From the NCBI GenBank assembly GCA_013177935.1, contig JABLXZ010000002.1, positions 479,484 to 543,483 of the forward strand: 64,000 nt of DNA. Direction: 5' to 3'. Below, piece after piece: positions 47,283-54,187 of the stretch (the first letter of the stretch is position 1; every line of letters begins with the position of its first letter). This stretch comes from a candidate division WOR-3 bacterium. GTDB taxonomy: Bacteria > Hydrothermota > Tepidihabitantia > Tepidihabitantales > Tepidihabitantaceae. The position numbers were made by a program, and so were the translations under genes. Below the pieces are notes generated by a model. That model ran no database searches. It was not told the DNA's origin and was given only the letters and a program-made list of their open reading frames with translations.

Positions 47283-47338
47283 TTTGTAACTTACTATTTT
47301 GTAAATAGTTTGTAAAATAGGCAGGTAAAGGTGCGACA
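47283..47338. promoter_or_regulatory. Candidate upstream activator sites for the sigma-54 promoter
   Basis: TTTGTAA occurs three times, at 47283-47289, 47298-47304 and 47309-47315. The last two lie within an imperfect dyad spanning ATTTT (47296) to AAAAT (47318). GGTGCGACA follows at 47330-47338. The block sits about 110-170 bases before the predicted transcript start at 47451, the usual place for enhancer sites of sigma-54 activators. Confidence 0.45.
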
Positions 47339-47423
47339 TCTCGATTTGTTCCCTAAAATTTTTCGGAATGGTAAAGTTATTATAATTCACATTTTTTGAA
47401 ATAATTAGCCGTTGGTAACTTAT

Positions 47424-47440
47424 TTGGCATTATTATTGCT
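47424..47440 (+). promoter_or_regulatory. Sigma-54 type (-24/-12) promoter
   Basis: TTGGCATTATTATTGCT. The invariant GG (47426-47427) and GC (47438-47439) are separated by exactly 10 bases, and the flanks TTGGCA and TTGCT match the consensus TTGGCACG-N4-TTGCA well apart from the bases after GGCA. Start predicted near 47451. No sigma-70-type pair is evident for the downstream gene. It lies directly downstream of a gene encoding a sigma-54 activator. Confidence 0.7.
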
Positions 47441-47495
47441 TTTTTATTATTTAGTTTGGTTAATAGGTGATATAAAATATAAAAAGGAGGAAGCA

Positions 47496-47555
47496 ATGGA
47501 CGCACCGATCGTACCAATTCTACCGCCCCCGCGGCCTGCACCACCGGTTAAGTAG
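47496..47555 (+). CDS. 19-residue proline-rich peptide
   Basis: ATG at 47496, preceded by AAAAAGGAGG (47481-47490) with ideal spacing, encodes MDAPIVPILPPPRPAPPVK and stops at TAG 47553-47555. Eight of 19 residues are Pro, including a PPP run that normally needs EF-P for translation. There is no signal peptide. It is the only ORF with a ribosome binding site on the short transcript between the sigma-54 promoter and the terminator at 47577. The strength of the ribosome binding site argues that it is really translated. It could be a signalling peptide, a toxin-like or antimicrobial peptide, or a stalling peptide on a regulatory RNA. No family is recognised. Confidence 0.6.
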   Translation: MDAPIVPILPPPRPAPPVK

Positions 47556-47576
47556 GTGGACATGAGTTAGATTGTG

Positions 47577-47607
47577 CTCAGCCCGCATTGCGCGGGCTGA
47601 GTTTTTT
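47577..47607 (+). terminator. Strong terminator after the peptide gene
   Basis: CTCAGCCCGC (47577-47586), loop ATTGC, GCGGGCTGAG (47592-47601), then TTTTTT. A perfect 10-bp stem with T-tract, so the sigma-54 transcript should end near 47607, about 157 bases long. The stop codon of the convergent radical SAM gene lies in the T-tract edge at 47606. Confidence 0.93.
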
Positions 47608-48532
47608 ATTTGGGTTCGTAAAAGGTTTTCCCCCAGAAGTCAACCTTTTTAATCTGACCTTCTTTTACCAATTTTTTCAGTAAGGGTTTTATCTTATGGA
47701 CGGCAATTCCGAGGGAACTACTGAGGTCTTCTTCGGTTACTGGCCGATTCTCAACTACAGCGAGAATAGCCTTTTGGTAGTTGCCATGGAACTGTCTCTG
47801 TCTCTTTTTGATTGGTGAGAGGGCGATTTCGGCTTCAGGTCCAAAGAGCAGTTTAACCTGGCACAGTTCGTCTGTTGTCAGGGGCTGAGCGTGCTTTTCG
47901 GCAGGTGGACGTACCACGGTGTTCAGATGGACCCGGTCTGGCTTTATTTCGTAGGCGAGCCTTCGGAGTTTCATCAGATGTTCGGGAGCGTCGTTGACTC
48001 CTTTTACAAGCATAATCTCCAGCCACAATTTTCCCTTAAAGTAACGCCGAAAGGTTTTGAGCCCCTGAATGATTTTATCAATCTTTAAATATGGATGACA
48101 CCGGTTAACACGATGAAAGATTTTCTGGTCTGCGGCATCAAGGCTGGGAACGATAAGGTCAGCCGCATAAAGGTCACGGCGCACCTGCGGGTCAAACAGC
48201 AGGGTAGAATTGGTGATAACCGCAACCGGTATTTTGAATTCGGTTTTGAGAAGGCGAATGAGCTTGCCAATGTCTTTGTTTAAGGTTGGTTCGCCTTCGC
48301 CAGAAAAGGTGAGATAGTCAATACGGTGTTGAGTAACTGCGGTCCGGACTTCACTAATGATTTCATCAATTGGGTAGAAGGAGCGGCGTTCCAATGTGAG
48401 TTTGGTTGTTCTGCCGCACTGGCAGTAGGTGCAGTTCAGGGTGCAGGTTTTCTTCGGGATGATGTTTAAACCAAGAGAAAGTCCAAGGCGCCGGGATGGT
48501 ACAGGTCCGTAAACATAATTTTTGATAATCAT
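47606..48532 (-). CDS. Radical SAM protein (COG0731-like)
   Basis: A 308-residue enzyme with the radical SAM cluster motif CTLNCTYCQCG near residue 30, preceded by the family opening VYGPVPSRRLGLSLGLNIIP. SAM-binding GEGEPTL near 97 and a TIM-barrel-like body follow. The last 70 residues form a winged helix (VTEEDLSSSLGIAVHKIKPL). The COG0731-like family is widespread and uncharacterised in bacteria. The start ATG at 48532 overlaps the stop of the C25 peptidase gene (ATGA), so it is translated from that operon. There is no SPASM domain, which makes a peptide-modifying role less likely. Confidence 0.82.
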   Translation of the reverse strand: MIIKNYVYGPVPSRRLGLSLGLNIIPKKTCTLNCTYCQCGRTTKLTLERRSFYPIDEIISEVRTAVTQHRIDYLTFSGEGEPTLNKDIGKLIRLLKTEFKIPVAVITNSTLLFDPQVRRDLYAADLIVPSLDAADQKIFHRVNRCHPYLKIDKIIQGLKTFRRYFKGKLWLEIMLVKGVNDAPEHLMKLRRLAYEIKPDRVHLNTVVRPPAEKHAQPLTTDELCQVKLLFGPEAEIALSPIKKRQRQFHGNYQKAILAVVENRPVTEEDLSSSLGIAVHKIKPLLKKLVKEGQIKKVDFWGKTFYEPK

Positions 48533-51500
48533 CGCTTGATGAGTTTACCGGTAATCGTTGTCCGGGGCAAGTTGGACGCGGTCTTAAGATGGAGAAAGTA
48601 CACTCCAGAGCGAACATTGTTACCACGGTCGTCGGTGCCATCCCAGGTGAGTGCATACCAGCCCGTGGCCTGTTCTTTTTCCAAGAGTGTTTTAACCTTT
48701 CTGCCGCTGATATCAAAGAGGCCAAGAGACACAAATGAAGGTTGAGCAAGGGAGTAGAAGATGGTAGTACGGTTGCGGCAGGGGTTTGGGAAAACGCGCA
48801 GCAATCGGAACGAATCCGGATTCGGTTGGGTTGGTGATTCAACGGTTGTTACCTGAATGTCGTCAAGATAAAAACCTTCGCCGGTTTTACCATCCTGGTC
48901 GGAAACAAAGTGAAACTTTATCTGAACCGATTCGCCCGCGGGATATGCAGAAAGCTCATAACTTTCTTTTAACCAGCTGGAGGTTAAACCCAATTTCTCT
49001 TCACTAAGGGCGCCACCGGTTCCGATGAAGTCAAGGGTGTCTTCCCGGTTAGGAGTGATAAGGATAACATACAGACCATCAACGCCGTAAATCGGTAATG
49101 AGAACCAGCGGTAGAATGTCAAAACTGCCCGGGGTGGCAACGCAAAACGCGGGGAAAGCAGCCAGTATGAAGCCAGGTCAGGATAGACGCCGGTTTCGTC
49201 ACCGGCATAGCAGGCAAAAGAAGGGCTGTGAGACCGCCGGCTTGAGAGCGACCAGGAACCGCGCTCGCCGCCGGTTGTCCAGGAACCGAAGCCCGAGTCG
49301 AAATTGGTATAAATACCCGGAGTATTAAAGACAATCGTTAATGTGTCACTGAAAAGATACCCATTGGCAGTGATGTTGACACCGAGTTGTGCCGGACTGG
49401 TGCCAATAAAACGGGCAGGGGTTAAAGACCAGACCGTTTCTCCGGGTGCGATATCAGGGAAGATTAAACCCGGGGTAATGATTTGGGGCAACAGGCTTTC
49501 GGGCCGGGGCAGAAAAAGATTACCACTGGGCTGGAAGGCGCGGACTAAACCTGAGTTGGTCAGTTTGAGAAACAGGTTAACCGTGTCCGGATAGGAGATG
49601 GTTGTCAGGTAGCCGGTGATTTGCAGAACCGGTGAACCGATTTGCAAGGTGAGGGGAAATGAGTAAAGGGAGTTAGTGGAGTCGATAAGTGTAATTACAC
49701 AGGGAACAACCTGGCCATTGAGGGCGACGGGGCTACAGCGCAGAGTAAATGTGGTTAAAATGGTTTCGCTTTGAGGTTGCAGGGCAGGGATAGAAACGGC
49801 ACTGTTTGTAAAGATAACAAGGGGTGAGGTTGTTGAGATTGAACAGCGGGTAGGATTTGTTGGTTCAGCACCGGTATTGGCGATGTTGAGGAGAAGTCGG
49901 TGTGTTTCACCCGGTGAAAGAACTTCAGTGGTTTCTGCGGCAGGATTGATAAGCCGATAACCGGTAACAGAAACGGTTGGGTGGAGAAACACCGGGATGG
50001 AATCTTCAAGTGGCTGATGATTGGGTGCAGTAACGGTAACGCGGACCGTTGAATCGGTCAAGATGGTAACCGGCAGGCAGATGGTGCCGGCACTTGCTGT
50101 TTTGCCGCGGGCAAGGAGTGTTGAGTTCTGGGTAATGGTTACCGTCGCACTGGCAATTGGTCCTCGGGTGTCTTGAACGGTAAGCCAGACAAAGTTTTCT
50201 CCTGTAGTCAGGTGGGAAGGTTTGGTTGCGGTTAGTGGAATTGGCGTATCTGTGAAGACCGGCATTGCCGGGTCGCCTAAAAGGTTGAGGCAGTACTGGT
50301 GCCAGCGATACACATTGGCTTCGAAACTGTAAGGAACAAAGAAAAGTTTGGCGCGGGCAAGTACCTCGCCGATGCGGGACACGGCATCCGTAAACAGCTC
50401 CTTAAAGAAACGGAAATCAAACCGGTCCGAGTAACCAAATCCCGGGTTTCCCGGCGAACCCCAGCCATAAGAGGAGTTGCCGATAAATGCTACTGCGCCG
50501 CCGTACGGATTGCGAATGAAATGTTCAGCGATGGCGTCAAGGTCAAAGGCGGTAGTCCAGCAGCCGATTGAATAGCCAATACCGGGTCGGGTGGCGTTGG
50601 TGAGCCCGTTAACATCCTGATTGCGCAAAGTGGCACCGCGGGCAAGGCTCAAAGCATTGTACCAGCCATGACCGCAGTGATTGAAAAAGCCAAAACCCTG
50701 GTTGAGGAGGGCGCAGACGGTGTCCACTGTAATTGTCATCCGCGATTCATACAGTTTGTGAATCGGTGCATATCCGGCAGGAAGTGCCTGAGTGGCAATC
50801 CGTTCTTTGGCGATGGCTTCGTCGGTATAAGGGTCGTCCCAGAGAATCGCGGCAGAAAGCAGTGTATTAGTCTGGTAGTCGTTAGTCACACCGGTTTCAT
50901 AGGCGATAAGTTTGCTGACAAAGGCGTGTGCCTCTTCCAAACTGTTTGCCGGCACCCTGCCCACATAGATGTCGGGATACAGGTCAACACTGTCTTCGGT
51001 TTCACCGTATACATTATCGCCATCCGCATCCCAGTTACCGTCCAAACAGGAGTAGTATAAGTCACAGGGTAGCGAATCTTCCCGGGGATGAAGCCCGGCA
51101 GAGCAAGCCATCGCAAACGCCTTGCGTACCGGTACGAGGTCAACATCGCCCCCAAGCAGGAGGTATTTCAGACCCGAGTCTTGGGCGCAGTATCTGAGAT
51201 AGTTTCTCAGTTTTTCTGCCGGGTCCTGACCCTGGTAATTGGCGGTTATCCATTCAATCGCCCGACAGGCAGAGTTTAATCCGGTTTTCTGGCGCCAGCG
51301 GACAAGCGGTGCAAAAACGGTGTCCAGAGTTCGGGTGGTGACGATGAGGTATTCCAGCGGTCCGGTTTCTGCCCATTCAGCGCTGGGTTGGGGTTTCTGT
51401 TCCAGGGCGATACTTATCCTTTTGATGAGCCGGACCTGGTTCGTTTCGGGCAAAAGTTGCAAAGGGAAGATGAGGAGCGAGGCGACAGGTTTTCCCCGGA

Positions 51501-51903
51501 TAAAACCGGTGCCGGTCAGAACGCAGACCGATTCGGGATAGGGATTCTGGTTGAGGCGGTACGGCTGTTCCTCATTTAGTTTTTTTGCTGGGAGAGAAAG
51601 GATGTTCGGCACCGGCACCGTGGCAAGGTCAAATTTTTGAGGCAGGGTTTCATATTCGACGCTCACCGCTTTGATACCGGTAACACGACTGTTAGAAGGC
51701 AACAGAAGGTTAACTGGCTTTACAGGCAGGGCAGGAGCGCCGGGCGGTGTTGCAATCTCCGCATCGGGTAGTGTGAAGATGGTTCTGTTGTCGGCGACGA
51801 TTGATTGCAACTGGGAAGAGGAAAAGGTGAAGGTATGGGTAATCGTTTGAGCCGATGTGTCAATGGAGAGGTAAAGAAGAAGGAGAAGAAGTTGCGCAAC
51901 CAT
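48529..51903 (-). CDS. Peptidase family C25 (gingipain-like) with type IX-like sorting domain
   Basis: A 1124-residue secreted cysteine protease. Signal peptide at 1-19 (VAQLLLLLLYLSIDTSAQ). A propeptide-like region to about 170. The C25 catalytic domain has LGGDVDLVPVRK, the catalytic His in FFNHCGHGWYN near 410 and the catalytic Cys in IGYSIGCWTTAFD near 442. Beta-sandwich domains follow (about 555-830), then a jelly-roll-like domain (YTNFDSGFGSWTTGGERGSW), and a C-terminal FlgD-like/Por sorting domain (LRVFPNPCRNRTTIFYSL, DISGRKVKTL, NVRSGVYFLHL). It starts 5 bases after the nucleotidyltransferase gene. Gingipains are type IX cargo in Porphyromonas. Confidence 0.9.
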   Translation of the reverse strand: MVAQLLLLLLYLSIDTSAQTITHTFTFSSSQLQSIVADNRTIFTLPDAEIATPPGAPALPVKPVNLLLPSNSRVTGIKAVSVEYETLPQKFDLATVPVPNILSLPAKKLNEEQPYRLNQNPYPESVCVLTGTGFIRGKPVASLLIFPLQLLPETNQVRLIKRISIALEQKPQPSAEWAETGPLEYLIVTTRTLDTVFAPLVRWRQKTGLNSACRAIEWITANYQGQDPAEKLRNYLRYCAQDSGLKYLLLGGDVDLVPVRKAFAMACSAGLHPREDSLPCDLYYSCLDGNWDADGDNVYGETEDSVDLYPDIYVGRVPANSLEEAHAFVSKLIAYETGVTNDYQTNTLLSAAILWDDPYTDEAIAKERIATQALPAGYAPIHKLYESRMTITVDTVCALLNQGFGFFNHCGHGWYNALSLARGATLRNQDVNGLTNATRPGIGYSIGCWTTAFDLDAIAEHFIRNPYGGAVAFIGNSSYGWGSPGNPGFGYSDRFDFRFFKELFTDAVSRIGEVLARAKLFFVPYSFEANVYRWHQYCLNLLGDPAMPVFTDTPIPLTATKPSHLTTGENFVWLTVQDTRGPIASATVTITQNSTLLARGKTASAGTICLPVTILTDSTVRVTVTAPNHQPLEDSIPVFLHPTVSVTGYRLINPAAETTEVLSPGETHRLLLNIANTGAEPTNPTRCSISTTSPLVIFTNSAVSIPALQPQSETILTTFTLRCSPVALNGQVVPCVITLIDSTNSLYSFPLTLQIGSPVLQITGYLTTISYPDTVNLFLKLTNSGLVRAFQPSGNLFLPRPESLLPQIITPGLIFPDIAPGETVWSLTPARFIGTSPAQLGVNITANGYLFSDTLTIVFNTPGIYTNFDSGFGSWTTGGERGSWSLSSRRSHSPSFACYAGDETGVYPDLASYWLLSPRFALPPRAVLTFYRWFSLPIYGVDGLYVILITPNREDTLDFIGTGGALSEEKLGLTSSWLKESYELSAYPAGESVQIKFHFVSDQDGKTGEGFYLDDIQVTTVESPTQPNPDSFRLLRVFPNPCRNRTTIFYSLAQPSFVSLGLFDISGRKVKTLLEKEQATGWYALTWDGTDDRGNNVRSGVYFLHLKTASNLPRTTITGKLIKR

Positions 51904-51908
51904 TGGTG

Positions 51909-53285
51909 TTAATTTTCTGCCTGTCGCTTCAGATATGCTTTAAGGTATTCCAAGCCTTCTTCTTTGGTTTTGAACTTGCCCTCAACTTGCAGGTCCTCAA
52001 GTTCTTGTAAGATGACTTTAAACGCGGGACCGGGCTTCAATCCCATAGCAATCAGGTCATCACCGGTAACCAGCCGCTTGATTTTGGCTTTGGCATCTTC
52101 GGCGCGCTTCTGAGTTATCATCCGGCTGATGGTGGCTTCAAGATGGCCTGTCCTGCCTGCGGTTGCCCAGCCATCGGCATAACAGAGAAGCATCAAACCG
52201 AACGCCTCATCGCCCAGGTCCCGGAAGAACCTTCGAATCGCCCGCTCCGACAGTTCGGGCGCGGTGGCAAGGAGGTGCAGGCGCATATGCTCCTTGACCA
52301 GAGTTCGGACGATTTTAGTCTGGTGCCGGGCAAGGCGCAGCCGTTCGTGACAGATTTTCACGGTCAGTTTTGCACCCAGACTGTCGTGGCCATAGAAATG
52401 CGTTTCACCCGCCTCATTGACAAACCGGGTGTGGGGTTTGGCGATGTCGTGGAGCAGTCCGGCAAGTTTCAGCAGCGCGGCATGAAAAGGCAGGGAGAAA
52501 TAGGAGTGCCACTCGGGCGTAAAGCGTGAAAAGAACCCGGGCTGGGAAATCAACTCTTCAATCTTTTCTACGGTCCGAAAAGTGTGGGCGCACAGCTCCT
52601 CATCCTGCAGCAGGGGCAGGAGTTCGGGCATAATCTCTTCAAGTCGGTGCAGTTCGGCAAGTTTTATCAAATACGGGACCGAGTTGTTGGCTTGAAGGAT
52701 GCGGAGAAACTCCATCCCGATTCTTTCGGCTGCGGTGTTCTGCAAAGTGATGTCCTGTGCCTGCTCGTAAACTGATGGGTGAACTGTGAAGTTGAGTTCC
52801 AGTGCAAGGCGCAGGGCGCGCAACAACCGCAGCGGGTCAAGCGCGAGCGATTGGGCAGACACGGGCCGAATCAACTTCTGTTTCAGGTCCTCCTTGCCAC
52901 CAAAAGGGTCGATAAGAGCATTTGCTTCGGGTAGTTCACAGGCGATGGCGTTCAGAGTAAAGTCGCGGCGTTTCAAGTCGTCCGCGATGTTCAGGTTGCC
53001 GATGCCATTGAAGTCAAGTGTGATTTTCTTTCGGTAAACAACCCGGGCTTCATCGTCCTTTTCTGATAAAACGACCAGTTTTCCCCGAACTGCCCGGGCA
53101 AACTCGCGGGCGAACTCAACACCAGAGCCGGAAACGGCAAAATCAAAGTCTGCGGGCTCCTGACCAAGAAGCAAATCCCGGATTGCACCGCCTACAAGAA
53201 ACAATTGGCGCTCACCCTTCACGGTCAGAAGCCGGGGATAAATCCTGCCTAAATTTTGCAGCGCCCGGTTGATATCAATGTCCAC
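51909..53285 (-). CDS. cca: CCA-adding enzyme / poly(A) polymerase family nucleotidyltransferase with HD domain
   Basis: A 458-residue protein. The nucleotidyltransferase head reads LFLVGGAIRDLLLGQEPADF with catalytic Asp pair DFDF near 50, then KRRDFTLNAIACEL near 110 and DPLRLLRALRLALELNF, all class II CCA-enzyme marks. A C-terminal HD phosphohydrolase domain has HAALLKLAGLLHDIAKPHTR near 270. The tRNA gene in this window lacks an encoded CCA, which fits. CCA-adding versus A-adding activity cannot be told from sequence here. GTG start at 53285, 6 bases after the -10 box. It heads an operon with the C25 peptidase and the radical SAM gene. Confidence 0.9.
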   Translation of the reverse strand: MDIDINRALQNLGRIYPRLLTVKGERQLFLVGGAIRDLLLGQEPADFDFAVSGSGVEFAREFARAVRGKLVVLSEKDDEARVVYRKKITLDFNGIGNLNIADDLKRRDFTLNAIACELPEANALIDPFGGKEDLKQKLIRPVSAQSLALDPLRLLRALRLALELNFTVHPSVYEQAQDITLQNTAAERIGMEFLRILQANNSVPYLIKLAELHRLEEIMPELLPLLQDEELCAHTFRTVEKIEELISQPGFFSRFTPEWHSYFSLPFHAALLKLAGLLHDIAKPHTRFVNEAGETHFYGHDSLGAKLTVKICHERLRLARHQTKIVRTLVKEHMRLHLLATAPELSERAIRRFFRDLGDEAFGLMLLCYADGWATAGRTGHLEATISRMITQKRAEDAKAKIKRLVTGDDLIAMGLKPGPAFKVILQELEDLQVEGKFKTKEEGLEYLKAYLKRQAEN

Positions 53286-53291
53286 TATTTC

Positions 53292-53319
53292 AGGATAACA
53301 GGAGAGAAATCAGGGTCAA
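53292..53319 (-). promoter_or_regulatory. Promoter of nucleotidyltransferase operon, leaderless type
   Basis: Minus strand TTGACC (53314-53319), 16-base spacer, TATCCT (53292-53297). The GTG start codon at 53285 follows after 6 bases. Confidence 0.65.
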
Positions 53320-53338
53320 GTTTGCTAATAAGAATTGC

Positions 53339-53366
53339 TTGACTTGCGACCGGGCAGGGTTAATTT
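53339..53366 (+). promoter_or_regulatory. Promoter of thioredoxin-like gene
   Basis: TTGACT (53339-53344), 16-base spacer, TAATTT (53361-53366). The leader of about 20 bases ends in AAAGGAGG. Confidence 0.6.
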
Positions 53367-53392
53367 TTAATCTGTTCCTGAAAGGAGGCGTA

Positions 53393-53683
53393 ATGGTATT
53401 TCAAATTTTTGCCCGTGAGGGTTGTGTGACCTGTACAAAGGCGCAGCAGGTCCTGGCACGGCTTGGTGTTGAGGTGCAGGTGCGCTATGTTGATGGACCA
53501 AGCGCGACTCCGGAAAACCTTGCCGATTTAGCCTATTATGACTGGACCGATACCCCACCGCTGGTGGTTGTTACCGAAGGGGATAAGGTCTTACAGCGGT
53601 GGGACGGTAACGACATTGCTGATACCAGCCGTTCCTGGCATCAGACCGTGGAACGCTGGCTTGAGTCCCAGCGCGCAAAGTAA
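53393..53683 (+). CDS. Small thioredoxin/glutaredoxin-fold protein
   Basis: A 96-residue protein. The fold pattern FQIFAREGCVTCTKAQQVLA has a CxxC redox centre (C-V-T-C) at residues 10-13, then VEVQVRYVDG, and TPPLVVVTEGDKVLQRWDG with the cis-proline before LVVV. This is the glutaredoxin-like layout used for thiol exchange in the cytoplasm. The start ATG at 53393 follows AAAGGAGG; a longer frame from 53339 would begin in the -35 box. It stands alone, divergent from the nucleotidyltransferase gene. Confidence 0.8.
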   Translation: MVFQIFAREGCVTCTKAQQVLARLGVEVQVRYVDGPSATPENLADLAYYDWTDTPPLVVVTEGDKVLQRWDGNDIADTSRSWHQTVERWLESQRAK

Positions 53684-53733
53684 CGCCGAAGCGGCGCAGT
53701 TAGTAACTTAGCGCTTCTTTACTTCAGACCGGT

Positions 53734-54126
53734 TTAATTGTTCAACGACTCAAACAGCGTGGGCAGGCTGATGATGCCCAGTATTGCCAGAACACTGATT
53801 ACAATCAGCGATAGGGCGATGGCGACAAGCGAGACAATCATCATAATCCCATTGATGATAAAGTACAGCTTCAGTTTGCCGGTAAATTCTTCGAGCGCTT
53901 TCGGGTCGCCCTTTTCCGCATACTCCTGTGCCTTATTCCCGGCACCATTGAGGATAACTCCCATCCAGATGGGTAGCCATGCCCAGATGATGCCAAACAG
54001 GGTGAGTGCCTGCAAGATGCCGGCGACAATCTGGACGATGCCCAGAAGTTTGAGCCAGCCCTTCATTCCCCGGACATTTTGCTGAACGGTGTTGTCCGGA
54101 ACTGTGGTTGTTACACTGCTTTCCAA
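53734..54126 (-). CDS. DUF5362-like membrane protein
   Basis: A 130-residue protein with three or four hydrophobic segments (LLGIVQIVAGILQALTLFGI, WLPIWMGVILNGAG, FIINGIMMIVSLVAIALSLI). The central charged stretch KAQEYAEKGDPKALEEFTGK is typical of DUF5362 proteins, small membrane proteins of unknown function. The start is TTG at 54126, four bases after AGGAGG. It has its own promoter and converges with the thioredoxin-like gene. Confidence 0.62.
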   Translation of the reverse strand: MESSVTTTVPDNTVQQNVRGMKGWLKLLGIVQIVAGILQALTLFGIIWAWLPIWMGVILNGAGNKAQEYAEKGDPKALEEFTGKLKLYFIINGIMMIVSLVAIALSLIVISVLAILGIISLPTLFESLNN

Positions 54127-54148
54127 GTTTCCTCCTGTTCTTTAGGAT

Positions 54149-54176
54149 AAGATAAGGGAAAATAGTAAATGGTCAA
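54149..54176 (-). promoter_or_regulatory. Promoter of DUF5362-like gene
   Basis: Minus strand TTGACC (54171-54176), 16-base spacer, TATCTT (54149-54154), then a short leader with AGGAGG. Confidence 0.6.
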
Positions 54177-54187
54177 GCCCGGCTTTA

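Noticed and set aside
47496..48532. RiPP-type system of the 19-residue peptide plus the convergent radical SAM protein
   Set aside because: The radical SAM protein lacks a SPASM domain, belongs to a broad COG0731-like family, is coupled to the C25 peptidase operon on the other strand, and the peptide lacks typical core residues such as Cys, Ser or Thr.
53339..53392. N-terminal extension of the thioredoxin-like protein
   Set aside because: It would start in the -35 box TTGACT; ATG 53393 has AAAGGAGG in the right place.
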